From assembly GCA_914767885.1 (NCBI GenBank), contig CAJZBQ010000053.1:1276501-1340500 (forward strand): a stretch of DNA of 64,000 bases, written 5' to 3'. Below are positions 1 through 11,110 of the stretch, piece by piece; position 1 is the first letter of the stretch; every line of letters starts with the position of its first letter. Below the pieces are notes generated by a model. That model made no database searches, was not told the origin of the DNA, and worked only from the letters and a program-made list of their open reading frames with translations. The position numbers were made by a program, and so were the translations under genes. Source of the stretch: Blepharisma stoltei (lineage: Eukaryota; Ciliophora; Heterotrichea; Heterotrichida; Blepharismidae).

Positions 1-148
1 AATCCCATCATTCTCATTAGCATTGATCATGCACTTTCTAAGTATTCACATTTATAATTTAACAGCTAATAAGATGAATAAATTTCATTTAAGAACCCAA
101 GAGCCAATTTCAACTCATTTTCTTTTAATTTTAATACTAAAATATAAA
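1..148. other. AT-rich leader, no gene seen
   Basis: Open reading continues upstream of the chosen ATG at 149, but the composition is AT-rich and low in coding character. I see no further feature here. Confidence 0.4.
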
Positions 149-1658
149 ATGATAGATTACAAATCAAAAATAGAAGACTCAGAAATTCGCATGAGTAGCC
201 CAGACGAAGAAAAGAAACGAATCTACGCAAAAGACTCTCTTGATTTAACAGGAGATTACTCACCAAGAGGGTCTATTTCTTTTAGGACAGATATTTTATG
301 TCCAGATTCTCCAGGCTGCCTTCCCTATATAAAAATTGAGTTACCATTACAGCAATCTCATGCAAGCATTCTAAATCTTTTAACAAAAATATCCTCAAAA
401 AAAGGCTTTGAGGTGACTGAAAGAAGCCCAAGTGCTATTACAGCAATTCACACTCCGAATAATAGATTTCAAAAATTTTTATGCTGCTGATGGTTCAAAG
501 AGAGTTCTAACGAAGAAACATCTATAGTAAGAATATTAATTTGTATGGATGAAAGAAGAAATAAAAGAATTTTAGTCGCAAAAGGAATGTCAGGTGAAGA
601 GAAGCCAGTTTCCAGACTCTTGAATTCTATTGAAAAATCAATTGACAAATTTTTAAGAACTCCTCAAAAGCAAAATGAGACATATAATAAAATTGAATTT
701 GATGAAGAAGAGGAAAGCACGATGACTTGCAAAAATGAAAGTTCGTCCTATTGCTTATTCCATAAAATCTTATCATCAGAATCTTATACTCTTGGAAAAT
801 CTCTAATTCCCCATTTAAATTTGAAAAAAATTGAAGAATTAATTGTTTAAATAATATTCTATTTGAAATAAATTAATTTATACAATTTGTATTTTTATCT
901 ATGAAATTTTCCTATTGAAAAAAAATATTTTGTTCCAATTTAAAGAGTTGCTAAAGTCCCCAAAAAAAATAAAAATTTTCGCCAATTCAAATGAGAGAGT
1001 AAGTCAATTTATTGATTCCTTCAAAAGCCAATATAGGAACCCCAATGAGTCAGCTTTACTATTACCTCAACCAATTGAATCAATAAAATTGCAGGTAGAA
1101 GAAACAGTTGATTCTCTTTTTTCTCATTACAATTACGGAAGAAGCAGCACCGAAAAAATCATGATATACTGCAGGCCATCAGTAGAAAAATATATCTATT
1201 CCAAGCTAATGCCTCACTTATTGGATATTTATAATGTAAAAACAGAAGAGTTTGAGTCCAAGCTACAAAACACAAGGAGAGAATGTGAAGGAGTAAGTGA
1301 CAGCTCAATAATGGAAAGGTTAGATATCCCTACCAAGCTGCGAATGGAAGACGAAAAAGAGCCTTATTCTGAAGCAATTTTACTATTAAATAAGTTGCAT
1401 CACTTTGGCACTCCTATTGAAAAATTGAACTGTCTTCTAAGTATCATTGAATCAATGAAAACTGAAGTAGTTGACTATTGAAAAGGTGAAGTAGAAATGG
1501 AATATACTGACGAAATAAAAGTACTAAAGTTTCTAGCAATCAAGAGCGATTCCATCGATTTAATGGGCCAAATCCATATGCTGATTGACTATGTAGGCAC
1601 TCGATTTGACAATGAGAAACGCATTTTATTGAATTTTGAAGAAGCACTTCGATTTTAA
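149..1658 (+). CDS. VPS9-domain protein, probable Rab5-type guanine nucleotide exchange factor, with one short IES
   Basis: Two open stretches (149-850 and about 902-1658) join in frame if a 52-bp TA-bounded piece (850-901) is removed, giving 485 aa with TGA read as Trp. The C-terminal 100 residues carry the VPS9 pattern: TPIEKLNCLL, then a long helix, then IDLMGQIHMLIDY and a final acidic/aromatic segment LLNFEEALRF. VPS9 domains catalyse GDP/GTP exchange on Rab5-like GTPases in early endocytosis. The N-terminal 230 residues are not recognised; they are polar, with a hydrophobic/cysteine patch near residue 110. The second stretch has no in-frame ATG of its own near its start, which is why I join the two. 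If the join is wrong, the first part is a separate unknown protein of 233 aa. The domain call is from motif reading and is moderately secure. Confidence 0.6.
850..901. mobile_element. short TA-bounded IES (52 bp)
   Basis: The stop at 848-850 (TAA) and the absent start downstream are both explained if TA at 848-849 is joined past TA at 900-901. The product reads ...EELIV-Y-EIFLLKK... in frame. The ends are only weakly inverted (TAAATAATATTC against TAGATAAAAATAC). Confidence 0.5.
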
Positions 1659-1723
1659 ATTACAAACTAGGTCATGTGTAAATCATAGTAAAAAATAAAG
1701 TTTTTATAATTATTGGCTTATAA

Positions 1724-4700
1724 ATGGAGATTCTCAAAGCTAACACCCGAAATGTTTTAAAAGACCATTCACTTAACTATGAAATAAAAGAATACTCTTT
1801 GAATTATTACACTGTAGACGGGCACAAATTTAAATTATTCACGTTTATTTTGCAGGTAAAAATTGAAATTCGAGAATATACTTGGAAAATTAATAAAAGC
1901 TACAGTGATTTTTTAAGGATGTCTAAAAGCCTTGAAACTGAGCACGGGGTTAAAAAATTAGAAATCACAACCCCACTGCTGAAGCCTCGAAAGTTCAATA
2001 AATTGCGAAACTTGGATCAACTAGAAATCTGCTATAGTTTTTTAAAGCAAATCATCTCTGATCAGAATTATAAAGACAGCAGAAGTGCTACAGAATTTCT
2101 TGAAGTTTCGCTTAAGTCTTTCTCTTCTGATGAAAAATGCAAAGAAGGATATGTCTTGAAGATGGGGAGTGGGAGGGTAAGCAACCAGCACAAATTCTTT
2201 ACTTGCTATAATTCTGGAACAAGGGTGACAAAAAGATGATTTCGGGTATGCGAGTTAGGGGTTGAGACTTATAATGATAATTTCGAACAAGGTATAGCTG
2301 ATGCTATTTATTTTAGTAGCGATTTCCAGGTGAGGGTAGGGAAAAAAGAAACTGGCTATGATGACGCTGTAAGAATTTCGACACCTCAGCACAATATTGT
2401 GTTCAGAACTGGAAATATGCAAAAACGCGATGAGTGAGCAGAAGCAATTAATAATGGCTATGACAGTTCAGAATATAAAAATGCAAAAATGAGGTATGAT
2501 TCTTCGTTTTTAGTGAGAAATTATATACAGGCTAAATGATATATTGATGGGGCTGAGTATTTTAGCGATATCTGCAATGCGATAGACCAAGCACAGGAGT
2601 CTGTTTTTATTACTGATTGGTGGATGAGCCCTGATGTATTTTTAAAACGGCCTGCAGATCTAAACCCTGAGTCAAAGCTTGTTGATGTTCTGGGGGCTGC
2701 AGCTGATCGAGGTGTAATAGTATACGTTCATTTATACAAAGAAATATCTTTCTCGCTTACATTGAACTCTCTTTACACAAAAAACTCTTTATCTGACAGA
2801 TCTCCAAATATCAAAGTTATGAGACACCCCAATGTCTCCCTAAAAGGTGGGACTTTTTTATGGTCTCACCATGAAAAACTTGTGTGCATTGACTCTAATA
2901 TAGCATTTATGGGAGGATTAGATCTCTGCCATGGAAGATGGGATACAGGAGTCCATAGTTTAACTGATTTAGGAGAGCATCAGTACTGGAATGGGATTGA
3001 ATACTCAAATGTAAGAATAGAAGATTTCACAAAAGTAGAAGACTGGGAAAGAGACACAATTGATAGGGAAACCACTCCTAGGATGCCCTGACATGATATT
3101 GCGATTTGTGTGACTGGAATGGTTGTAGATGATATTACCAGACATTTTAGAGAACTGTGGAACCATTCTGTAAAAGATGTCACAGGGTCGAGAGAAAGTG
3201 GAGAAATAATGACCTTCGTAGAAGATAATAAAGCTACTGCAAAAGTTTCTCCAAAAATAGAAACCATTTTAAGTAAAAATACATTTGAGACACAGCCAGA
3301 GCAAGAAGAGTCGAAAGATAAAAATAAATTCTCAAAGCTATTTTCAGGGCTGATTTCTAAAGCAATAAAAAATGATGGAGAAGATGAAGAAAGCGCCTCA
3401 AGTGCCAATGAAATGCACCATAGATTTTTAGAGCGAGCAAGCATGGAACCTGAAAAAGATGTTGAAAAAATTGAAGAAAATAAAGAAGAAGATGAAGAAA
3501 ACAAAGAAAATGGGGAAAATAAAGAGGGATCAAGTAAAAGTTACCTCACACTTTTTTCAGAATTAATTAAGAGAAATTTAAATCCACACCCAAATGCAAA
3601 GCGCTTAAGTGAAGTGAGTTTAGAAGAAGAGAAAGATGAAATAAAAAAGCGAGAGGAAGATGAAGAAAGAAAAAAAGCAGAAGAAAATAATTATAAAGGA
3701 GATTTGGCAAAAACTATTTTTTCAAGCTTGCTGATTTCACCTAAAAAGCCACCTACAAAAGAAGTATATGAATTTGGGACTTGCAGATGCCAATTAACAA
3801 GGAGTGGAGGACTATGGTCTTTGGGAATAAAACCTACTGAAGTCTCAATTCACTCAGCATATATGCATCTTATCAATTCTGCAGAAAATTTTATTTATAT
3901 TGAAAATCAATTTTTTATCTCAAGTCCAGCTGGTGACACTGTTTTAAATCTTATCGGTGAAGCATTAATATCTAGAATCCTAAACGCAATCAAGAAAGGG
4001 ACACCTTTTAAAGTGATAGTAGTAATTCCACTATTGCCTGCATTTGAAGGATCTGTTGATGACCCAGCTGCATCAGTTTTAAGAGTCCAGCTATATTGAG
4101 AATACCAAACAATATGCAGAGGAGCCAATAGCATCTACACACAGCTTAAAGAAAAAGTGCCGAACCCAGAAGACTACATAAGTTTTTATTCCTTGAGAAC
4201 TCATGCTGTTCTAAATGATTGGCCAGTCACAGAAATGATCTACATCCATTCAAAGCTAATGATTGTAGACGACCAACATATGATTGTAGGAAGTGCAAAT
4301 CTAAATGACAGAAGCCTAAATGGGAATCGAGACTCAGAAATTGCCATGGTTATAACTGACAATAAAAAAGTTAGCAGCAGAATGGCAGGAGAAAATGTAG
4401 AAGTTAGTGAGTTTTGCCATAGCTTGAGAATGAATATTTTTAAAGAGCATTCTGGATGTGATGATTTTGAAATTCTAAAAGATCCGTTTACAGAAGAGTT
4501 TGAAGAAATATGGAAAAATAATGCGAAAAAAAATACTGAATGGTATAGAAGAGTATTTAGATGCTATCCTGATGATAATATTAGCAAAATAAAAGATGTG
4601 GAAGAGTTTGCGAAAGAAAGTGATTTTGATTCTTATCCGCAGTTGGCAGAAGAGGTTAGTGGCCACTTAGTTGAATTCCCACTTAACTTTTTATCAGAGG

Positions 4701-4762
4701 AGTATTTGAAAATTAAAGTTGCAAATAAAGAATATTTACTACCTGAAAAGGCTTTTCTTTAG
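1724..4762 (+). CDS. PX-PH phospholipase D (PLD1/2-type)
   Basis: A single frame of 1012 aa with internal TGA codons read as Trp. In order: a PX domain (about residues 15-135, with the basic/aromatic WKINKSYSDFLRM segment), a PH domain (about 140-240), the first HKD motif near residue 383 (HHEKLVCIDSNIAFMGGLD), and the second HKD motif near residue 840 (IHSKLMIVDDQHMIVGSANL-ND-RS). PLD hydrolyses phosphatidylcholine to phosphatidic acid and choline at membranes. Both catalytic His-Lys-Asp sets are present, so the enzyme should be active. Between the two lobes lies a long Glu/Lys/Asn-rich insertion (about residues 520-665), unlike the compact animal enzymes. No insert interrupts this 3-kb gene, which is unusual in this window. 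It follows the VPS9 gene by 65 bp. Confidence 0.93.
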
Positions 4763-5201
4763 AGCTGATAGAAGAATTTGGTGTTAATTGGTATAAATTA
4801 TAATTAAGACTATATAAGGTTATGACTTAGCAAGATTATTTTTCATAGTATGTAATTAGCGGGATCCGATATTTTAAACAATTTAGAAATTTATGTCTTC
4901 AGCTCTTTAGATTTGGATAATCATATTATATTGCCTTCTTTATATCAAAATTTATCACTGAATTCTAATCGAAATTCTCAACCAATTGCTAACATTTTTT
5001 ACATTAATTTTTTGATATAATGCTTTGGCATTATTGCTCGAGTATCTTCACATGTCGGGACATTTTTCACGTGTGGAGTCCAAATCCTACATATGGACAT
5101 TCCATACTTCAGTGGCCCCGTATGTGGAAAATATCTCAACGTGTTGAGACCCTACCACAATAATCCCACAACATTATATAATAATAAATATTATTTCTCG
5201 A
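4763..5201. other. intergenic region with a GC-richer 150-bp patch
   Basis: Mostly AT-rich. The stretch at about 5018-5175 stands out: it is GC-richer, begins near a TATAATGCTTTGGCATTAT hairpin and ends near ACATTATATAAT. It contains several short palindromic words (CACATGT, ACGTGTGG, CATATGG). It could be a small inserted element upstream of the MYST gene. I do not recognise it. Confidence 0.3.
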
Positions 5202-6724
5202 ATGAAGAAATCGAACAAGAAAGACAGTAAAGACACTCCAGATGATGAGAACGCACTCATGTTTAAGCCAGGCACACTGGTGCTTGCACAAAATAAAAGT
5301 AATCTCTAAGTAGACAAGGAATGGAGGGATGCCAAAATAGTTGAGACAAGAAAAACTAAAAATTATTCCTCTAACCCTATCGAGAGCAATTTAGAATTTT
5401 ACGTCCATTACGAAGCACTTAACAGGCGATGAGATGAATGGGTCACTTATGACAGACTAAAGCTATGAGACGAGACTATGTCCAAAAGAGAATCCACAAA
5501 TGATCCCCTAATTGAGCATGATGAGCACGAAGGATTAGACGAGAAAAGTCTGGCTATGCATGAAGAGCTTACTAGATTCAAAACTATAAGCTTCATTGAA
5601 ATTGGAAAACATAGGTGCGAGACTTGGTATTTTTCACCTCTCCCAGACTACTTCCAAAACATTGACACTCTTTATATATGTGAGTTCTGTTTAAGCTTCT
5701 TTAAATATAAATCAGAGCTTATCAGGCATGCATGCAGATGCACTTTGCAACACCCAATGGGGAATGAGATCTATAGGGAAGGGAATATCTCAGTTTTTGA
5801 AGTTGATGGGGCAAGGAATACGCCTTATTGTGAAAATTTGTGCTATATATCTAAGCTGTTTTTAGATCATAAAAACTTGAGCTATGATGTTCTGCCATTC
5901 TTGTTTTATATTCTGACAGAAGTTGATGATTATGGCTGCCATATAGCTGGATATTTCTCAAAAGAAAAACCTGGCCCTCAGTATATTCCAGGGAATAATT
6001 TATCATGCATTTTGGTGATGCCGTTTATGCAAAGAAAAGGATATGGGAAGTTTTTGATCAGCTTTTCTTATGAATTGTCAAAAAAAGAGCAAAGAATGGG
6101 GACCCCAGAACGACCGATTTCTGATTTGGGGTATGCTTCTTACTTCAGCTGGTGGAGTGCAGAGGTTATTAACTCCCCCCTTTGGTTAGTTAGCAAAAAA
6201 AACTTTAATATAAGTATTTTCACAAAATAATTCTATATATAATTGATGAGAAAGAGATCTTTAGGTAAATATATTAAATTTTAAAGAGCTTGAATTTTAA
6301 AACATAAATTAAATTAATTAGATTATTGATTTTAAATATTTACAAAATAGATTTAGAAATTTGCTTTTATTTATATTTTTAATTAAAAAATCATCCTTTA
6401 ATTATATTAATTATTGCTCAAGAAATCAAGAAATTATATTTAATTTTAGGCAGCTAGCTTTTAAAAAATGATTATAATTAAATTAGATTTCATTTCAAAT
6501 CTTTACAATTTTTGATTTTAATATTTTTCTGTATAATTTTTTTAACAGCGAGCAAGAAATTCTTGCTTAGCAGGAGTAAGTGCCTTGAAGAAAATCAAGG
6601 AGAGATGCTGTCAATAAATGATATTTCACAGAAGACTTATATTTTGCCAGCGGATATTATGGAAGTTTTAGAGAAGCTTAAAATTTTGAGGTATAATCAA
6701 GGAAATTATGTCTTCTATAGCTAA
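5202..6724 (+). CDS. MYST-family histone acetyltransferase (Esa1/Tip60-like), one 15-nt intron and one IES
   Basis: Removing the 15-nt intron 5299-5313 and a TAA-flanked insert at 6172-6578 gives 366 aa. In order: a chromo/Tudor-knot-like N-terminus (about residues 20-90, with EFYVHYEALNRRWDEWV), the MYST C2HC zinc finger (YICEFCLSFFKYKSELIRH, about 155-175), the catalytic region NLSCILVMP with its cysteine, and the acetyl-CoA loop QRKGYGKFLI (about 271-280). The C-terminal HAT helices ISINDISQKT...DIMEVLEKL follow the insert. MYST enzymes acetylate histone H4/H2A. Without removal the protein stops shortly after YFSWWSAEVI and loses its last conserved domain. Start: the first ATG in frame after an AT-rich leader. 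Confidence 0.9.
5299..5313 (+). other. 15-nt spliceosomal intron
   Basis: GTAATCTCTAAGTAG. Its removal takes away an in-frame TAA and joins ...LAQNK to NKEWRDAK in the chromo-domain region. 15 nt is the intron length typical of heterotrich ciliates. Confidence 0.9.
6172..6578. mobile_element. TAA-flanked MITE/IES in the MYST gene
   Basis: The left end is TAA|CTCCCCCC (6170-) and the right end is GCAGGAG|TAA (6577-6579). Keeping one copy gives GTT-ATT-AAG-TGC, joining YFSWWSAEVI to KCLEENQGEM in frame (407 bp removed). The interior is AT-rich without an ORF. The C-rich/G-rich termini are shared with the other families in the window. Confidence 0.85.
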
Positions 6725-6725
6725 T

Positions 6726-7740
6726 GAACCTTTATGGATCGACTTCATTGAAAATGTAACTGCTCTAATGGACTTCTCTTCTTTTGCATCTTAGACCAGA
6801 TTCAGATTATAATAAAAAGGTCCCTAGTTCAATATAGTTTTATATAATTATGTTTTTAAAATTAGTATGAAGCTCGGCAAAATAAAGCCAGACATATTTT
6901 ACATTCAAAATGTTTCTTCTCTCTTTATGCTTGAAAAATAGTTATTTAGCGGCAAAATGGCTTATATGGAATTAAAATGACTAGTCAAAACATTTTTGAC
7001 AAGTGTGAACTATTTTTACAATTAAACTAGCTAAATTTTAAAATGGGTTTAATATAAAACTAATTTTAATTTAAGTTACCCTTTTAAACTAAAAATTATC
7101 AGTATCTTATCTATTTTCCTATTTTCAATAGAATATAGATTCGACAATTAAGGAAATAAAATTCTTAATGCGTAATCACAATAATATGAAGTTCCAGATA
7201 AGACTGCATAAGGTGAAAATAAAAATTTTACGGCTTAAGAAAATCAAAATGAGAAAGTGACGAACAAAAAAAATAAAAAATTCTATGTGCACTTGTCCAG
7301 AAAGCAGAAAATAAAGCTACAAATGATTGCTATTCTCAGTTAGAATATGAAGTTTGAGATAGTGCCGAGTAAGGTGAAATAAGAATTTTAAATTTTGTCA
7401 AAGAACCATTTTTAAATGTAAAATATGCCTGACTTTATTTTGCCTAGCTTCATACTAATTATTAGAAATATTTTCAAAATATTAAAATAGCAATTATATA
7501 AAACTAGATTGAACAGGAACATTTTTATATTTTCTAAACAGTTAAGGGTCTGGTCTAAGATGTACAAGATGAGAAGCCCATTCGAGCAGTTACATTTTCA
7601 ATGAGGTCAATCCATAAAGATTCATGTTCTATATACAAACCCAGAATTTTTAACAAGGCTTAAAAAGACAACTGGAAACCCAGGAAGATTAGTTTACCCA
7701 GAAAATCTGCACTGGACGCCATTAAAGATTAGTTAGGATT
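6726..7740. repeat. element with long (about 150-200 bp) imperfect inverted repeats
   Basis: 6726-6910 (TTTATGGATCGACTTCATTG..., ...TTCAATATAGTTTTATATAATTA..., ...AGTATGAAGCTCGGCAAAATAAAG) recurs in inverted orientation at about 7410-7625 (CTTTATTTTGCCTAGCTTCATACT..., AATTATATAAAACTAGATTGAA, ...CAATGAGGTCAATCCATAAAG). The interior carries two related, roughly directly repeated blocks around 7140-7260 and 7290-7400 (AATATGAAGTTNNAGATA...GCNNAAGGTGAAA). There is no sustained ORF. It starts two bases past the MYST stop codon. Confidence 0.65.
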
Positions 7741-8142
7741 CTAGATTTAATTAACTATTACAAGGTTGTTTTAATTTTTATAGCAGAGTATAATCGCTTT
7801 ATTATTTAGCGTAAAAAATTAAATATTTACCTAATTATATATAAATTATTTTCTGATTGATTATTCTTATGATATAAATTTAAACAAAATTATTAAATTT
7901 AGACTAAACTTTCATTAGCAGTAGCATAAATTTTAGCGAATCCTCTTAAAATATTTTATTTTTTCATTTCATTTTTTAATTTACCTAAATCTAATTTTAA
8001 GAATATTTAACAAAAAGAAAATGCCTAATTTCAGAAAAGTTCAGAACATTCCACTCTAGCATCCCAAAATTCCATGACGCAACAATTGCATAATTAAAAG
8101 CTCAATGAATAAAAATTTCTTAAGTTTTAGCATTTAAATAAT
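7741..8142. other. AT-rich intergenic spacer
   Basis: Very AT-rich with no ORF, RNA or repeat that I can support. It ends in the leader of the next gene. Confidence 0.5.
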
Positions 8143-9611
8143 ATGGAAGTCGGCGATCTTGAAAGATCATTCTTCGTTTCTTGTGCTCCAAACTTCTTTC
8201 GAAGTCAAATCTCAAAAATTCTTTCAAAATGGAATGAGCAGGCTACACAGGTTACTCTTTTGGATTTTTTATCAACAGTTGACACTTTCATATCAATCCT
8301 CCTCACGCACAACGTGCCGCTCGTTTCAGTGCTCCCAGAAACCCTTAAAGAATTCTTACAAGATGACTTCCAGGGATTGAGCTCGGTAACTTTTACTCAG
8401 ATCCAGCTAAAACTTCAATTTTTGCTCCACTTTGAGCTTCTACGTATAGATTCCTTCAATAAAGATCCCAATTTCTTGGATAAAATTGGGAAAATAGGAA
8501 GAGCGCTGTGTATGGTTTTATCGTTAGAAGAAGATTCATGTACTTTTTACAAATATTACATTTCTGATATAGGGGTTTTCCCTATATGGCCCGATAAGGG
8601 CTGTGGGTTCTCCGTGGAATCCCTCTGTTGGTCAAACCAACTAAGTGCGTTGGTTTTGACCAATTCACTGGTTGGTTCAACCAGCAGAGGGATTCCACGG
8701 AGAACCCACGGCCCTTATTGTCTATATAGGGAAAACACCTATATCTTGCCTCGCTATTGCTCACATATTGAGCACCATGCGCTACTTGCAGTTTCTCTTT
8801 ACTTTGAATTTGAGGATGAAACTCAAAAATTTTTAAATGACATCATTATGGTCAAGCCAGCTCCTAAAAAGAGAAAACCACAGCGATGCCTTTCAAGTAA
8901 ATCCCTTAAATCTCCAATTCGAAGAAGTCCAAGACTGAATCCAAGCCATGTTTTGAAAATAAAAGATTCAAAAAAACAAATTGTTGCGAGGAATCTAACT
9001 CCCCCTCCCCTCCGTGAGTGAACAAAACCATTAGAAAAAATGCTATTTTTTGCCAAAAACCCACCCTCCGTGAGTGAACAAAAATTTTTTTAATAGAAAA
9101 ATTTTTTATTGAAAAAAAATTTGATATATAAGTGATAACTAGTATAATGAAATCTAAAAGCTGATTCTGTTTAATTTTTAACAAATTGCTTCTTAAAACA
9201 TAAATTTTACAAATTAGATTAATATTGCTTTCCCAATTTTTGCGAATTAGGATTTTTTTAAATTTCGAAAAAAAAATATATAAACTTTTTAACCCACCTC
9301 CGGGAGTAAGTGGAAGCAGTGCAGCACTTAAAAAGGAAATTAAGATGAAATCGACCAAAGTGGAGTACTTGTGGACGCCAGAACAAAAGCGAGCAGAAAT
9401 TTCAAAGGAGGCGAAGAGGCTGAAAGAAATTAATAAAAAATATTTTTATGAAAAAAGAGAAGGATCAGATAAGAAAAAGCAGAAAAGAGATGATAAGGAA
9501 GAGGTGGAGACTGATGAGAATAGACGAATTTTAGTGCTCGACACTCCTACAAAGGCCCCAAATGAGGCGCTTTATGAAATCAAAGCTCATAAGAACATTT
9601 TTAATTCATAA
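8143..9611 (+). CDS. unknown protein with basic nuclear-type C-terminus, two IESs
   Basis: Three coding pieces join in frame after removing 8570-8743 (174 bp) and 8998-9308 (311 bp). The joins are YYISD-I-LPRYCSHIE and IVARNL-SGSSAALKK. The N-terminal half is helical and hydrophobic (SQISKILSKW, TLLDFLSTVDTFISILL, TQIQLKLQFLLHFELLRI). The C-terminal half is strongly basic, with likely nuclear localisation stretches (PAPKKRKPQR, SPIRRSPRLNP, KKKQKRDDKEE) and an EQKRAEISKEAKRLKEI coiled coil. The layout suggests a chromatin or cell-cycle factor, but I do not recognise the family. The first insert has no stop codon and a length divisible by three, so its retention would still give a full-length product. 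Confidence 0.75.
8570..8743. mobile_element. hairpin IES, 174 bp, TA-flanked
   Basis: The ends are TA|TAGGGGTTTTCCCTATAT and TATATAGGGAAAACACCTA|TA. The interior is a nested palindrome: GGGTTCTCCGTGGAATCCCT pairs with AGGGATTCCACGGAGAACCC around a GGTTNNACCAA core. Excision to one TA keeps the frame (174 = 3 x 58). Confidence 0.88.
8998..9308. mobile_element. MITE/IES family A, 311 bp
   Basis: Flanked by TAA (8996-8998 and 9307-9309). The left end is CTCCCCCTCCCCTCCGTGAGTGAAC; a second CTCCGTGAGTGAACAAAAATTTT lies 60 bp inside. The right end is CCACCTCCGGGAG. The AT-rich core (ATATATAAGTGATAA..., TGTTTAATTTTTAACAAATTGC) is shared with the other family A copies. Confidence 0.85.
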
Positions 9612-9809
9612 TGTTGAAATAATTTTGGGTGTAATTACTTATTTTAAGTAAATTCGAGGGATTTTTTCAATTCAATTCGTAATAATTCATTTCAGTGGGT
9701 ACTTGCATAGCAATTTGATGATTTTTTAAGTTTTTAAAAACCTGTCGTTAAATTTTATATGGCTAATCTCTTTAAAATTAAAAGACTGAGATTTTCATAA
9801 TTATAATGA

Positions 9810-10340
9810 GAGAGAGTTAGATTAGAGGGGATTAACAGGGATTATTTCAGCCCCTAGCCAGTCGAGCTTCAGCTTCACGCTTCATCTGGCGCTAATCACT
9901 AAAGCCACCTAACGCCCTTTTCTGTCGACGTCATCAAAAATGGTGACGTCGACATCTTTCGGGGAGACTCACCCGAACCTGCTGGACCAAAAATTTCGTC
10001 AGTGGACTCTCTTAACCCCTGGTAGTGTTCAGGGTACGAAGGGATCGTCCACAGTCTCCTTCTGGAACTACCTTCGCCATTTACAGGCAGCAAAATGCTC
10101 CTCCAGAAGTGCCTGCTTGGTATTGCGCCGTCGGTCTTTCGTCTGTGGGTCGAGGGGAGGCCCGGCCAGCCCAAGCCCACACCCCACCCCACCCGCAAAA
10201 TCTGCCATCGCAACTCCGTGGCCCTTCGGGGCCACCGTTTTTTTATTTTTCGGTGACCCAGAATTCTGGTTTTTTCTTTTCCTCTGTTGCCCCAAATGCC
10301 CGGTAATGGTTTCCGGCCATGATGGCCCTATTTTAAATAT
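9810..10340 (-). mobile_element. retroposon-like repeat (longer copy), with 12-bp target duplication
   Basis: A GC-rich block bounded by TAATTATAATGA at 9798-9809 and 10341-10352. Read on the minus strand it matches the shorter copy at 14845-15183, sharing segments such as GACCGACGGCGCAATACCAA, CTACCAGGGGTTAAGAGAGT, GAGTCTCCCCGAAAGATG and the end GGGGCTGAAATAATCCC. The longer copy has about 220 extra bases at its 5' side. A common 3' end with variable 5' extent and a long duplication fits LINE/SINE-type insertion. Short ORFs across it are not convincing. Confidence 0.75.
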
Positions 10341-10352
10341 TAATTATAATGA

Positions 10353-11110
10353 AGCAATAAATTTTTAATAGGTATGCATATCATTAAATTTGCACGCTTT
10401 TTTGAATTATTCTCGTCTATATTGCAAATTTGAATCCAAAAAAAATTTTTGTTATAAAAGATAGAAAAGATTTAAATTAAAGTAGCAGGCGTTGCCAATG
10501 GCTCGCCATACTTTAAAAAGAAGTAAAGCTATATATATTTTCTAGCACACATAGCAAAATGAAATGCTTAATAAGAATTCAGAACCTTAATTGCAATTAT
10601 AATCTTATTAAATTAATAACTCCCTCCCCTTTAAATTGGAGTAAAATAGGATAAAGTTTCCATTTTTTGGTTAAATTAGGCTCTCTTTAAACTTGTGCGA
10701 GCTTTTAATTTTTCAATGTAAAAATTTTATAGGTGAAATATAATTTTATTAAATAGCCTTGACCCGCTATAACGGAGAGAGTGCAGGTAGAATGATATTT
10801 AACAGTTGGAACCTTGAATCGATTAATTTTATTAATGAATTCTTCATCAAAACAATTAAAGTTCAATAAATATAGTTAATTATTTTTGCTAAAAAAATTT
10901 TCCATTTTTTTAATCAGAAATAATTTAGAATAATATTTTCATAATGAATGCCTTGGGGTAGTAAGAGTTTGATTTCAATATTCAAGTTAATAAATATCAG
11001 AGTACTTATTTTCATAGTAACGTGTATTTGTCTTACAAATATAACAGCATAATGCATCCTAAGCTAATCTACAATAATATAAATAAAATGTCTTATTAGA
11101 CTCTATATAC
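10353..11110. other. intergenic region containing a MITE family C copy (from about 10619)
   Basis: Mostly AT-rich. At 10617 TAACTCCCTCCCCTTTAAATTGG begins a copy of the family C end also seen at 13845, 25647 and 32003. The internal words CCATTTTTTGG and AAAATTTTATAGGT match the 32 kb copy. The right end is not clear (possibly near GGAGAGAGTGCAGGTA, 10772-10790). There is no gene in the rest. Confidence 0.5.

Noticed and set aside
2237-2239. Possible nonsense mutation (TGA) in phospholipase D and similar TGAs in many genes
   Set aside because: TGA falls where Trp is expected in conserved motifs throughout, so it is a sense codon, not a pseudogene mark.
9899-10368. Overlapping ORFs on both strands (up to 142 aa)
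   Set aside because: They lie wholly in a GC-rich retroposon-like repeat with a target duplication; no conserved protein pattern.
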